DNA from: an uncultured Clostridia bacterium
Lineage (GTDB): Bacteria > Bacillota > Clostridia > Oscillospirales > Ruminococcaceae
Length of the DNA: 64,000 nucleotides
Direction: 5' to 3'
Assembly (NCBI GenBank): GCA_937906945.1
Contig: CALCUE010000045.1
Span: 22,625 to 86,624, forward strand
Part shown: piece by piece, positions 36,085-45,500 of the stretch
Position numbering within the stretch: position 1 is the stretch's first letter
Layout of the letters: the number at the start of each line of letters is the position of its first letter
Translations under genes and position numbers: made by a program
The notes under the pieces: model-generated
Databases searched by the model: none
What the model was told of the DNA's origin: nothing
The model's input: only the letters and a program-made list of their open reading frames with translations

Positions 36085-36519
36085 TTCGGTAAAAGTTTTG
36101 ATGAAACGTTTCTGCGTTTTGTCACAGCAATAGCCGAGGTGTTCGTAAAAACCGTGGGCGTCTTCCCGGTCGATCCGGGAATTGAGGCGCAGAAACGCGC
36201 CGCCTTCCCGCTGAATGAATTCCTCCAAAGACCAAAGAAGCGCTTTGCCGACGCCCTGCTTTTGCGCCTTCGGCAAAACGGCCAGGGACAAAAGGTTCCA
36301 ACCACTTTTTTCATAGAAGACTTCGTACCGCTCCGCCTCGATGATACCCAAAACGGAGTGGCTTTCTTCCTCCTCATAGACTGCGAGGTAAAGAGAGGGA
36401 TCGCCGGAAAGCGCCTCGATCCGGCTTTCGATGAGGGAAAGAGGGGTCGGGTAGCCTAAAGCGGTCTCGCAAATTTTCTGAATCGCCGGGGCGTCCTCTT
36501 TTCGGACCGGTCGGATCAT
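36070..36519 (-). CDS. GNAT-family N-acetyltransferase
   Basis: 149 residues with the GNAT core: LLSLAVLPKAQKQGVGKALLWSLEEF supplies motif A (QXXGXGXA pyrophosphate loop) and FYEHLGYC the C-terminal strand. The acceptor is unknown. ATG 36519 overlaps the end region of the amidohydrolase gene, whose stop is three bases upstream, so the two form an operon. The gene end is inside the bidirectional terminator hairpin. Confidence 0.9.
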   Translation of the reverse strand: MIRPVRKEDAPAIQKICETALGYPTPLSLIESRIEALSGDPSLYLAVYEEEESHSVLGIIEAERYEVFYEKSGWNLLSLAVLPKAQKQGVGKALLWSLEEFIQREGGAFLRLNSRIDREDAHGFYEHLGYCCDKTQKRFIKTFTEQKSG

Positions 36520-36522
36520 GGC

Positions 36523-38148
36523 TCAGTCCTCCAAAGAGCCGAAAACGGCTTTTCCGGCGAGGAAGGTGGCGGCGACGGGGATTTTATGGATCTCGTCCGG
36601 TGAGACTTCGAAGGGGTTTTGATCCAGAACGACGAAATCAGCCAGAAAGCCCGGAGCGATCCGGCCTTTTTTGTTTTCATCGAAGCTGGCTTCGGCGGCG
36701 CGGCAGGTATAACTGTCCAACGCTTCCCGCACGGTGAAGGCCTGGTCGGGCAGATAGGGACCGACGTGGTCACGAAGCGTCGTTCTGGTAACGCCGCATT
36801 CCATGCAGGCCAAAGGATCGGGCAATTCCACCGGGCAATCGGTGCCGTTGGAGACGGAGACACCCTTTTCCATCAGCGTTTTCCAGTTGTAACTGGTGGC
36901 GGCCAGTTCTTTTCCGACCCGGGGTTCGACAATGTGGTTGTCGTAATCGAGGAAAATGCTCTGGGCATAGACGTGAAGGCCGAGATCGGCGATCCTCTGA
37001 AGCTGTTCCGGGCGGGAGATCTGGCAATGGACAACGCCGTGGCGGTGATCCTTCCGGGGATGTTCGGCAAGGGCCTTTTCATAGGCGTTCAGCACCATAT
37101 CGAGGCACGCGTCGCCGATGGTGTGGATGGCAATCTGCATATCTTCGGCGTTGGCGTAGGAGACCATTTCCTCCATGACATCTTTTGTGAAGACAGGGAA
37201 ACCGCAGGTGGTGGGGTCATCGGCATAGGGACGGGAAAGAAAGGCGGTTCGGGCGCCGAGAGCGCCGTCACCAAGCATTTTTAAGGGACCGATGCGGAAA
37301 AAGTCGGTGCCGACGCCGGTTTTGTTGCCCTCTTCGACGAATTCTTTGAGTTCGGCAAGGTTTGTGAAGTTGCTCTGCTGATAGATCCGGACGGTCAGTT
37401 CCCCGGCTTCCTCCAGTTCCCGGTAGGCCTGATTGATGGTTTGCCACGGGATCCGGCGGGAGAAGCAGTAGTCATCGGTCTGACTTGAGGTGACGCCGTA
37501 GCCGTTGAGGGCACGGCAGGCAAGGCGAATGCGCTCTTTCACTTCCTCAAGACCGGGAGCGGGCATGGCGTCATAGACCATATCCATGGCGTTATCAAAG
37601 AAAAGACCGCTCGGTTCGCCGTCTGTTTTTCCGATCTCGCCGCCGTCGGGACTTTTGGTTTCGGAACTGATCCCCAGAAGGGACAGCGCCCGGGAGTTGA
37701 CGGCAAGACAATGGCCGCAGGCGCGAACGGCGCAGATCGGCACCGTTTCGGAGACTTTGTCGAGGTCATAGCGGTCGGGCATTTTTTCGGTATCGGTAAA
37801 ATAGTCCTGGTTCCAACCGCGGCCATAGAGCCATTCGCCGTCGGACGCTGGGTGCTCCGACAGAAAATCGCTCAGATAGGCGAGAAGGTCCGAAAGGCTT
37901 TTGGTGTGCTCCGAAAGGCGGGCGGTGCGAAGGAAATTTCCGTAGGACAAAAGGTGCATGTGGCTGTCGTTGAAGGCGGCGCAAACAAAACGGCCACCGA
38001 GATCGATGGCTTCGTCCCCTTCGGCACGAAGGGCAAAAACCTCGTCCTTCGTTCCGGCCAAAAGGAATTTTCCGTCCTCCACGGCGAAAGCCTCGGCAAA
38101 AGGCAGAGAGCCGGGATAGACTTTGGCGTTATAGTAAAGCGTTTTCAT
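36523..38148 (-). CDS. Amidohydrolase family 3 protein (YtcJ-like)
   Basis: 541 residues. N-terminal composite domain, then the metallo-amidohydrolase barrel with HXH in FNDSHMHLLS (His63, His65), a lysine/His network in IHTIGDACLDMVL and VVHCQISRP, and SNGTDCPVE near the C-terminus carrying the metal Asp. YtcJ-type enzymes hydrolyse amide bonds in small molecules; substrates are mostly unknown. GGAGGTG precedes ATG 38148. Co-transcription with a GNAT acetyltransferase suggests handling of an acylated amine, an inference. Confidence 0.88.
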   Translation of the reverse strand: MKTLYYNAKVYPGSLPFAEAFAVEDGKFLLAGTKDEVFALRAEGDEAIDLGGRFVCAAFNDSHMHLLSYGNFLRTARLSEHTKSLSDLLAYLSDFLSEHPASDGEWLYGRGWNQDYFTDTEKMPDRYDLDKVSETVPICAVRACGHCLAVNSRALSLLGISSETKSPDGGEIGKTDGEPSGLFFDNAMDMVYDAMPAPGLEEVKERIRLACRALNGYGVTSSQTDDYCFSRRIPWQTINQAYRELEEAGELTVRIYQQSNFTNLAELKEFVEEGNKTGVGTDFFRIGPLKMLGDGALGARTAFLSRPYADDPTTCGFPVFTKDVMEEMVSYANAEDMQIAIHTIGDACLDMVLNAYEKALAEHPRKDHRHGVVHCQISRPEQLQRIADLGLHVYAQSIFLDYDNHIVEPRVGKELAATSYNWKTLMEKGVSVSNGTDCPVELPDPLACMECGVTRTTLRDHVGPYLPDQAFTVREALDSYTCRAAEASFDENKKGRIAPGFLADFVVLDQNPFEVSPDEIHKIPVAATFLAGKAVFGSLED

Positions 38149-38213
38149 AAAAACACCTCCGAAAATGGGAAACTACGGGCATTATAGCGCAAAAAGACGG
38201 GTATTTCAAGGGG

Positions 38214-38242
38214 TTGTCGGGGAAACGGAAAAAGAGTATAAT
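38214..38242 (+). promoter_or_regulatory. Promoter of acetyltransferase gene
   Basis: TTGTCG, 17-bp spacer, perfect TATAAT at 38237-38242. Confidence 0.7.
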
Positions 38243-38264
38243 GACGGGGAAAGGAAGTGTCGCC

Positions 38265-38711
38265 ATGAAGATCCGGGAAGTGGAAACCATCGACGAGGTG
38301 CTGGAACAGCTCATCGCTTTCTCCAGGGATTGGGAAGCGGAACAGAGCTGTGCCGGGTACCGGGCCAACGAGCGAAGCGATATCGAGGGAAACCGCGTTT
38401 TTGTGGCGGAGGAGGACGGAAAGATCGTCGGCTATCTTTTCGGAAAATTGGAGGAAGCGAAGAAAATGTCCTCCATCATGCCGGAGGGAACACCCTATTT
38501 TGAGGTGGAAGAGCTTTACGTCGTTCCGGAAAAACGGTCGCAGGGCATTGGGAAGGCTCTTTTTGAGCACGCCGAAAACGTTTTGAGCACGGAGACGAAA
38601 TTTTTCGTTCTGAGCACGGCGACAAAGAACTGGAAAGCGATCTTCCACTTTTACCTCGACGAGGTGGGCATGGATTTCTGGAGCGCCCGGCTTTATAAAA
38701 AAATCCGATAA
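38265..38711 (+). CDS. GNAT-family N-acetyltransferase
   Basis: 148 residues. VEELYVVPEKRSQGIGKALFEHAENVL is GNAT motif A with the RXXGXG acetyl-CoA loop, and FYLDEVGMDFWSARLYKKI the C-terminal strand. Start set at ATG 38265 (AAGGAAG, promoter just upstream); a longer in-frame start would lie inside the -35 region. Substrate unknown. It reads divergently from the amidohydrolase operon. Confidence 0.9.
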   Translation: MKIREVETIDEVLEQLIAFSRDWEAEQSCAGYRANERSDIEGNRVFVAEEDGKIVGYLFGKLEEAKKMSSIMPEGTPYFEVEELYVVPEKRSQGIGKALFEHAENVLSTETKFFVLSTATKNWKAIFHFYLDEVGMDFWSARLYKKIR

Positions 38712-38715
38712 AAAA

Positions 38716-38743
38716 GAAAAGCGCCCCGACGGGCGCTTTTTTT
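38716..38743. terminator. Bidirectional terminator between acetyltransferase and copA
   Basis: AAAGCGCCC/GGGCGCTTT over a 4-base loop with flanking A- and T-runs. Confidence 0.9.
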
Positions 38744-41294
38744 ACTGAATGGAAAGAACGGGATAGCCTTCGTCCTCCACGGCGGCCTTCATCACGTCGA
38801 AAGGCACATCATGGGAGAGAGTGACAACGGCGGTGCCTTCGGAAAAGCTCGGTACGGCGGTTTCCACACCGTCGAGCTTTTCGAGCGCCTTTCTGACCCG
38901 GGCCTCACAATGGGGACACATCATGCCCTCGATGACGAGGGTGAGGGTCTTTGACGGTTTTTCCTTGGCGGCGGAAAGCTCGGCGATCAGGGGCGAAAGC
39001 GCCTCATCGGAAAGAGCGTTTTTGACCGGTCGGTCGTGGTTGGAAGAAGAAAGATCAAAAAGATTGAGGCGCAGCGCGTTGGAAACGACGCAGAAGCTTG
39101 AAAGGCTCATAGCCAAAGCGCCGATCATCGGGTTCAGTTCCCAGCCGAAAAGGCCGATATAGCACCCGGCGGCCAGCGGGATGCAGAGGACGTTATAGAA
39201 GAACGCCCAGAAAAGATTTTCGTGGATATTGGTGAGCGTTTTGCGGGAAAGACGAATGGCCGCCGGAACGTCGCTCAGTTTGCTGTTCATCAGCACCACG
39301 TCGGCGGCGTCGATGGCGACGTCGGCGCCGGCGCCGATGGCGATCCCCATATCGGCTCCGGTAAGAGCCGGGGCGTCGTTGATGCCGTCGCCGACCATGG
39401 CGACTTTACCGAATTCTTTGAGGCGGCGGATGACCGCCTCTTTTTCATCGGGCAGGACGCCGGCGATGACGTGGTCGATGCCGGCCTTTTGCCCCACCGC
39501 TTTGGCTGTGCGAGGGTTGTCGCCGGTGAGCATGACGACCTGAAGGCCGAGGGCCTTGAGTTCGGAAACGGCGGCGGGACTTTCGGGCTTTACCGTGTCG
39601 GCTACGGCGATGATCCCCAAAAGCCGATCGTTTTCGGTGAAAACCAGAGGCGTCGCGCCCTGATCGGAAAGCTCGTCGGCCTTATGGAGAAGAGCGGGCG
39701 AAAGGTTTACCCGTTCCCGGATAAAGCGGACGGAACCGCCGCGAAGAAGGTCTCCGCTTAGCGAGGCGGTAAGGCCGTTTCCGGGCAAAGTCTGGAAATC
39801 GGTGACTTCGGCGGCAAAGAGGGTCCGTTTTTCCGCCTCTTTTACAATAGCACGGGCCAAAGGATGCTCGCTTTTCGTTTCCAGAGCATAGGCGGCGGAA
39901 AGGAGTTCGTTTTCGGAAATTCCGTCAGCGGGGAAAAGACCGGTCACTTCCGGTTCGCCTTTCGTGACGGTGCCGGTTTTGTCCAAAGCGACGATCTTTA
40001 CTTTTCCGGTCTCCTCGAGCGAAACGGCGGTCTTAAAAAGAATGCCGTGCCTGGCGCCGACGCCGCTTCCGACCATGATGGCCACCGGCGTCGCCAGGCC
40101 CAAAGCGCAGGGACAGCTGATGACAAGAACGGAAATGGCACGGGCCAGCGCGAAATCAAAGGGCTTTTTGAGAAGAAGCCAGACCGCCAAAGTGACCGCG
40201 GCGACGGCGATGACGGCGGGGACAAAAACGCCGGAGACCCGGTCGGCGATTTTGGCGATGGGGGCTTTGGTGGCGGCGGCATCGCTCATCATCCGGATGA
40301 TCTGGGAAAGAGTGGTGTCCTCGCCGACCCGGGTCGCCTCGCACCGGACAAAACCGGAAAGGTTGGTGGTGGCGGCGGAAACAAAATCGCCCGGCGCTTT
40401 ATCCACCGGGATGCTTTCTCCGGTGAGGGCCGATTCATTGACGGCGGTGTCGCCGTCACGAACAACGCCGTCCACCGGAATCGTTTCCCCGGGACGGACG
40501 ACAAAAAGGTCGCCGATCTGAACCTGCTCCACCGGGACGGTCGTTTCCGTGCCGTCGCGCAGGACGACGGCTGTTTTCGGCGAAAGTTTCATCAGCGTTT
40601 TGAGAGCGTTTGTGGTTTTTCCCTTGCTTTTGGCTTCGAGCATTTTGCCGACGGTGATGAGCGTGAGCACCATGGCGGCGGATTCAAAATAAAACTGGTG
40701 CATCCACGGTTCGGCGGCGGAAACGCCGCCGTGAAGTTGGGCATCGGTCATCCGGAAAAGAGCGTAGACGCTCCAGACAAAGGAGGCCGAGGAACCGAGC
40801 GCGACGAGCGTATCCATGTTCGGCGCGCCGTGACGGACGCTTTGAAAGCCGGAAATAAAGAATTTTTTGTTGATGAGCATGACGATGGCCGCCAAAAGCA
40901 GCTGTACAAGGCCCTGCGCCACGTAATTTTCTTCGAACCACGATGGGATCGGGAGACCGGCCATCATATGCCCCATGGAAAAATAGACGAGCACCATGAG
41001 AAAACCGAGGCTCCAAAGAAGGCGGCGTTTTAAGACCGGCGTTTCCCGGTCAGCCAGAGCGTCTTCGCCGGATTGGGGCGCGGCGTTTTTGGCACTTCCT
41101 TTAGGGGAGGCGCCGTAGCCGGCTTTTTCGACGGCCTCGATGACGGCTTGATCGGAAACGTCGCCCTCGACGCCGAGACTGTTGGTCAGAAGGCTCACCG
41201 AGCAGGACGTGACGCCGGGTACGGCGGCAACAGCCTTTTCGACCCTTGCCTGGCAGGCGGCGCAGGACATTCCGGTCACCAGATATTGTTTCAT
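38742..41294 (-). CDS. copA: Copper-translocating P-type ATPase with N- and C-terminal HMA domains
   Basis: 850 residues. N-terminal heavy-metal domain with GMSCAAC, eight-helix P1B core with the membrane site Cys394-Pro395-Cys396, phosphorylation site Asp438 in DKTGT, TGDN and GDGINDAPAL hinge. A second HMA domain (GMMCPHC) is fused at the C-terminus after the last helices, in the place where a separate CopZ chaperone would act. It exports Cu(I). AAAGGAG precedes ATG 41294. The upstream region is occupied by degenerate CRISPR repeats, so its promoter is not obvious. Confidence 0.95.
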   Translation of the reverse strand: MKQYLVTGMSCAACQARVEKAVAAVPGVTSCSVSLLTNSLGVEGDVSDQAVIEAVEKAGYGASPKGSAKNAAPQSGEDALADRETPVLKRRLLWSLGFLMVLVYFSMGHMMAGLPIPSWFEENYVAQGLVQLLLAAIVMLINKKFFISGFQSVRHGAPNMDTLVALGSSASFVWSVYALFRMTDAQLHGGVSAAEPWMHQFYFESAAMVLTLITVGKMLEAKSKGKTTNALKTLMKLSPKTAVVLRDGTETTVPVEQVQIGDLFVVRPGETIPVDGVVRDGDTAVNESALTGESIPVDKAPGDFVSAATTNLSGFVRCEATRVGEDTTLSQIIRMMSDAAATKAPIAKIADRVSGVFVPAVIAVAAVTLAVWLLLKKPFDFALARAISVLVISCPCALGLATPVAIMVGSGVGARHGILFKTAVSLEETGKVKIVALDKTGTVTKGEPEVTGLFPADGISENELLSAAYALETKSEHPLARAIVKEAEKRTLFAAEVTDFQTLPGNGLTASLSGDLLRGGSVRFIRERVNLSPALLHKADELSDQGATPLVFTENDRLLGIIAVADTVKPESPAAVSELKALGLQVVMLTGDNPRTAKAVGQKAGIDHVIAGVLPDEKEAVIRRLKEFGKVAMVGDGINDAPALTGADMGIAIGAGADVAIDAADVVLMNSKLSDVPAAIRLSRKTLTNIHENLFWAFFYNVLCIPLAAGCYIGLFGWELNPMIGALAMSLSSFCVVSNALRLNLFDLSSSNHDRPVKNALSDEALSPLIAELSAAKEKPSKTLTLVIEGMMCPHCEARVRKALEKLDGVETAVPSFSEGTAVVTLSHDVPFDVMKAAVEDEGYPVLSIQ

Positions 41295-41312
41295 GGGCGC
41301 ATCTCCTTTCAG

Positions 41313-41409
41313 AGCTATTACAGCGGAAATTTACGAAGGTTGTTTAAGAAAAAAGAACTGCCGCACCGGCAGCCCATCTGCAATAGAAAAATAATAAAGG
41401 TTATTTGAG
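41313..41409 (-). repeat. Decayed array tail: two degenerate repeats flanking a terminator-spacer
   Basis: Repeat copy 41313-41348 and copy 41376-41409 are separated by exactly 27 bases, the normal spacer length. Both have lost the TCTAC/GTAGA pairing, so Cas12a processing there is unlikely. The outermost copy ends four bases from the copA ribosome binding site. Confidence 0.85.
41349..41372 (-). terminator. Intrinsic terminator of the CRISPR transcript
   Basis: On the minus strand CTGCCG-GTG-CGGCAG is followed by TTCTTTTTT. It occupies the position of the last spacer in the degenerate tail. Confidence 0.75.
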
Positions 41410-42361
41410 TTGCGTTTTGCTAAATGGCTATTTGGCATCTACAATAGTAGAAATTTATAAGGGTTATTTGAGTGACGGCGTTGTAAAAAGCCTGGATGAT
41501 CTACAATAGTAGAAATTTATAAGGGTTATTTGAGCAGTAAACATCCAAAACAGCCGTAGATCTACAATAGTAGAAATTTATAAGGGTTATTTGAGGTTGA
41601 TGTACTCGTCCAGATGCACGGATCTACAATAGTAGAAATTTATAAGGGTTATTTGAGCGCCAAAGGGTCAACAACATAGGTCAAATCTACAATAGTAGAA
41701 ATTTATAAGGGTTATTTGAGTTGAGTACATAACAGTTGTACTCGCACTATCTACAATAGTAGAAATTTATAAGGGTTATTTGAGCCCTATAAGAAAGGAA
41801 AAGATCATAAATCTACAATAGTAGAAATTTATAAGGGCTATTTGAGCCAAAGACGATGGCGGCCACCGTGCTATCTACAATAGTAGAAATTTATAAGGGT
41901 TATTTGAGATGGATGACTTTCTGTTCGGGTTTTCCATCTACAATAGTAGAAATTTATAAGGGTTATTTGAGTGTCCCGAACGTCCGGATGAGCATTTTAT
42001 CTACAATAGTAGAAATTTATAAGGGTTATTTGAGGGAACAGGTCGCGGAGTACGACAGATAATCTACAATAGTAGAAATTTATAAGGGTTATTTGAGTTC
42101 GCGCAGTAAAGAAGATGATCGGCCTATCTACAATAGTAGAAATTTATAAGGGTTATTTGAGCAAAGCGGTTGATGCTGACGATGGAAAATCTACAATAGT
42201 AGAAATTTATAAGGGTTATTTGAGTAGACCAGCCGCAACGCATAGGGATTATCTACAATAGTAGAAATTTATAAGGGTTATTTGAGGCTTGCCTTGTTAA
42301 AACAACCAAAAATATGCCCTGAATATACAAATATTGCACAATTAATAACGGAATTTTTACC

Positions 42362-42375
42362 CAAATAACCCTTAT
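42362..42375 (-). other. Leader anti-repeat: 14-nt inverted copy of the repeat 5' end
   Basis: The plus strand reads CAAATAACCCTTAT, identical to the first part of the repeat in crRNA sense but in opposite orientation to the array. An RNA transcribed with the array would carry ATAAGGGTTATTTG, complementary to every repeat upstream of the Cas12a hairpin. It sits 75 bases before the first repeat. Function is unknown. Confidence 0.7.
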
Positions 42376-42428
42376 TACCATAAGTTTACTCCATTAACAC
42401 CCGGGTTTGCAAGTATTACGTTACAATC

Positions 42429-42437
42429 ATTATATCA
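42429..42437 (-). promoter_or_regulatory. Extended -10 promoter candidate in the CRISPR leader
   Basis: Minus strand TGATATAAT is an extended -10 element (TGN-TATAAT); no good -35 is present. Transcription would start near 42421 and run through the anti-repeat into the array. The remaining AT-rich leader 42287-42517 holds no gene. Confidence 0.5.
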
Positions 42438-42517
42438 TTTTCTTCATTCTTTGCATAGCCAAATCGAATAATTTCGCACTTTGGGTTCAGTCGGAAGAAA
42501 GAGACGCGCCGGTCTTT

Positions 42518-45500
42518 TTATAGATCGGTCTGCGCGAAATGCAGCCACTGGCTGTTGGTGATCTTGGTCGTCCAATCGGTATATTTTTCGGCCTGATCGA
42601 TCTGCTTCAAGACCCAAAGACCTTTGCGGGCAATGTTGAACGCGCCGTTGGCGTCAGCATCCTGCGGAAGCCCGTCATTCCGGCCTTCGCTGCAATAGAA
42701 TTCGCCGTTTTCGTCGGCTACCGGGGAAAGGATAAAGTCCTTCTGATCTTCGGCGCTGCTGTAACGCATGGCCAAAGTGACTTTGAGGAGTTTTATCAAA
42801 GAGGCAAAGAACGGGGAGGATCTCTGCGAAGTTATGGCAGAGCGAAGATCGCCGGAACGGTAATCGATCCCGTTTTTGTCAAAGAGGGCTTTCAGTCTTT
42901 CGGTCACGTTCCAGTTTTCATAGCCGCCTTTTCCGTTATTCTTATAGCGGTCAAAAACATAGCGGGTGTCGCCGAAGGTGCAGACCGTCCAGTTCGTCCG
43001 GCTTCCGTTCGCCTTATCAGTGAAATTCGCATAGTCGAAAGCAAACTCGAAATAATCTTTTTCGGCGTTATAACGGATCCCGTCGAACTTCGAGAAAAAC
43101 GCCGCCGCCTCTTTCATGTTCATATCCGTTTTCGGTTTGAGCAGGTCCACGAAACCGGTCACGGGGTCAATCTTACTGGTATTCCAGGCAGGGATATAGA
43201 AGAGAAAACCGCTTTGTTTGTTCAGTTCTTTGAAGGATTTGAATTTTTCCGTCAGCTGAAGAGCGCGGTAAAGGCCGCCGGGTTCATCGTCCTTCGCGTC
43301 TTTGAACACCAGATAGTTCAGCTTTTCGATCAGCGCTTTTTCAAAGTTCTGGTAAACCTGTTTCTCCACCTTTTTGCGTCCGTTTTTAAATCCGCCGTTC
43401 AGGTCCTCCAACACTACGATGGCGTTATAGTCCACCATCAGCTTTGCGATATGGTGGACGACCTGGCTCAGATATCCGGTTTTCAGCTCTTTGATATTTT
43501 CGACGGTGTCCCAGGCTTCCCGGGCTTCTTCCCGTTCTTTTTCCCGCTTATCCAAAAGCTCGTGATAGGGAGTTTCAAAGAGGACCGATTTTCCTTCGCT
43601 GTTTTTATATTCACCGCTGACGGTGTTGAGCGAATACTGGATGAATTTTCCGTTTTTGTCTTTTACCACGCGGCCGCTGCGGTCGATCATGGAGAGATAG
43701 AGCAGATGACGTTCGCCCCGGTCAATTCCGATCACGTTGACGTCGGGATTGTTTTTCAGATATTCGCAGACGGATCCGTTGATACGGGGAGTACCGTCCG
43801 CTTTGAAGTTCATCGTGATCGGTACATGGAACTGGAATTTATCCACCGTATAACGGCGGTCCTTTGTGATATCGTAAGCAAAGGTGCTGGTCTGTCCTTC
43901 CAGATGCGGGTTTTTCTTCCCGATGGGAGCGTTGGCTTTATGAACGGTTTTGTTCGCTTCGGGGATGGATGCTTTGCGATAAAAAATTTCCGCTTCGCCG
44001 TTCAGTTTATAGACCACATCGGCAAGGTTTTTTTCATCGAACAGGGCTTTCCAGTATAAGGTATGAAGATTGGGCTTTCCCTTGGCACAAGGAGAGAAAT
44101 CCTTGTTATAAATTTGGAAAAGATAAAGCTTGCCTTCCTCCACAAGCTTGTCCACATAGTTTACGGAAACGGGCATATAAGTCAGTCTGTAGCCCTGATC
44201 GCTGATTTCACGATAAAATTCGCTGATGTCCGCATATTGTTCCGTAGGGGAAAAGTGGAAATCGAACTGTCTCCAATCCGGGTGCTTTGCAATCGATGCT
44301 TTATAAAAATCAATCAGAGTATGGCAATCTTCCAAAGAAAACAGAGGGCCTTTTTTGAAGGTTTCGTTTTTACGGATGCGCAAAATATTGTCACTGGGTT
44401 GGAACTCGTCGATTCTTGATTTCGAGAAAAACACTTTGGGAAGCATTTTGTTGGGACCGGGAAGAAGCTTATACATTACTTTTTGGTAGCAATCTTTGTC
44501 TTCACAGGGTTTTAAGTCCGAAAAGATTTTGTTGTTTGCTTTATTCATAATACCTAAATAGTATTTGCCGTCTTTCAGCAAAAGAACACCCAAATTCTGC
44601 GTTTCTTTGTTGACATCCCAACCGTCCAACAGCGTACTGCAATCGAAATTGAGTTTCACCTTTTCCGTGCTGTACGGCTTTTTCGTAACAAAGTTCCGGA
44701 CTTTATCGTACAACTTGGTCAAAAGCTGCATTTGCTCAAAAACGGGAGAAAAAGCACCGTAAAAAACGTCATCTTTCGGAAGGCTGACGTCGGATTTCAG
44801 ATAAAGAGGTTTAATAAAATGGAGCAGCTCCATCAAGCTGTCCAAAAGAGACTTCAGGTGCTCGGTATCCTCTTTCGTCAAGCGGAAATCTTCGCCGTGG
44901 GCAGTGTTCAGCAAATCCTTGACTACTTCGTACGCGTTTATGATTTTTTCGCTGATCCCGCCATCCTCCCGGGAAAATTCATCGGAAAAAGAGGAAACGA
45001 TGCAGCTTTTATTATAGACGGCAAAGAGTCGGGGATTCGTTTCCTCGTCCATGGTGGCAACGTAATCGTCCAATGCGGTCTGCAGTTGCGCGACGGAGTA
45101 ATAGTCTGCTTTTTTCTTCTCGTCGGGGTCTATTCCCAGTGCGTCCCGCAAAACGCCGTAATAACCGAACAGGCGGTTGGAAATATCGGTGACGGCCGCA
45201 CCGTTGATGTAAAGCCGGTTTTCATCTCTTTCCGGCAGGTCACAGAATATTTGCCGCAGGGCGTTGGCTATGTTTTCCGTATAGTCAAGATAGAAATCGT
45301 TGACGGCGGTCAGCATTTCTTCGGCGTTTTCAAAAGCTTCCGGCAGCCAGGAAATGCTGACGCGCTCCGAAAGGATCTGTTTATAGAGCATTTTGAATTT
45401 CGGCAGTTTGGCGTTCGGATTTCTTTGGTTATACAGGTTGATATATTCGTTCAATCCACGGATTTTTCCGTTTTCCTCCGTCCGTCCACCGATGACAAGA

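Larger units (their letters stand above)
41313..42286 (-). CRISPR. Type V-A CRISPR array: 14 conserved plus 2 degenerate repeats
   Basis: The repeat is 36 bp. In the crRNA (minus) sense it starts CTCAAATAACCCTTATAAAT and ends AATTTCTACTATTGTAGAT, the Cas12a processing hairpin (TCTAC-TATT-GTAGA). Good repeats start at 41437, 41499, 41560, 41622, 41685, 41749, 41811 (one T-to-C change), 41873, 41936, 41999, 42062, 42126, 42189 and 42251. Spacers are 25-28 bp and all different. At the leader-distal end are a 34-bp degenerate repeat (41376-41409) and a still more decayed 36-bp one (41313-41348, 25 of 36 matches). The array lies downstream of cas12a on the same strand. Confidence 0.98.

Noticed and set aside
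41295..41350. A CueR-like promoter for copA in the degenerate repeat (TTAAAC, 19 bp, TGTAAT)
   Set aside because: Spacing fits but both hexamers are weak and no CueR palindrome is present; not enough to annotate.
41721..41748. Dyad GAGTAC / GTACTC inside one CRISPR spacer
   Set aside because: Chance palindrome in captured DNA; no sign of function in the array.
41856..42062. A short open frame inside the CRISPR array with a repeated IVEIYKGYL motif
   Set aside because: Its periodicity comes from the 36-bp repeats; no ribosome binding site.
42287..42517. A tracrRNA or scoutRNA gene beside cas12a
   Set aside because: Type V-A needs none; the only repeat-related segment is the 14-nt anti-repeat, with no terminator after it, reported separately as a finding.
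42539..44059. A 506-codon plus-strand frame opposite the 3' half of cas12a
   Set aside because: Antisense shadow; cas12a on the other strand is unambiguous.
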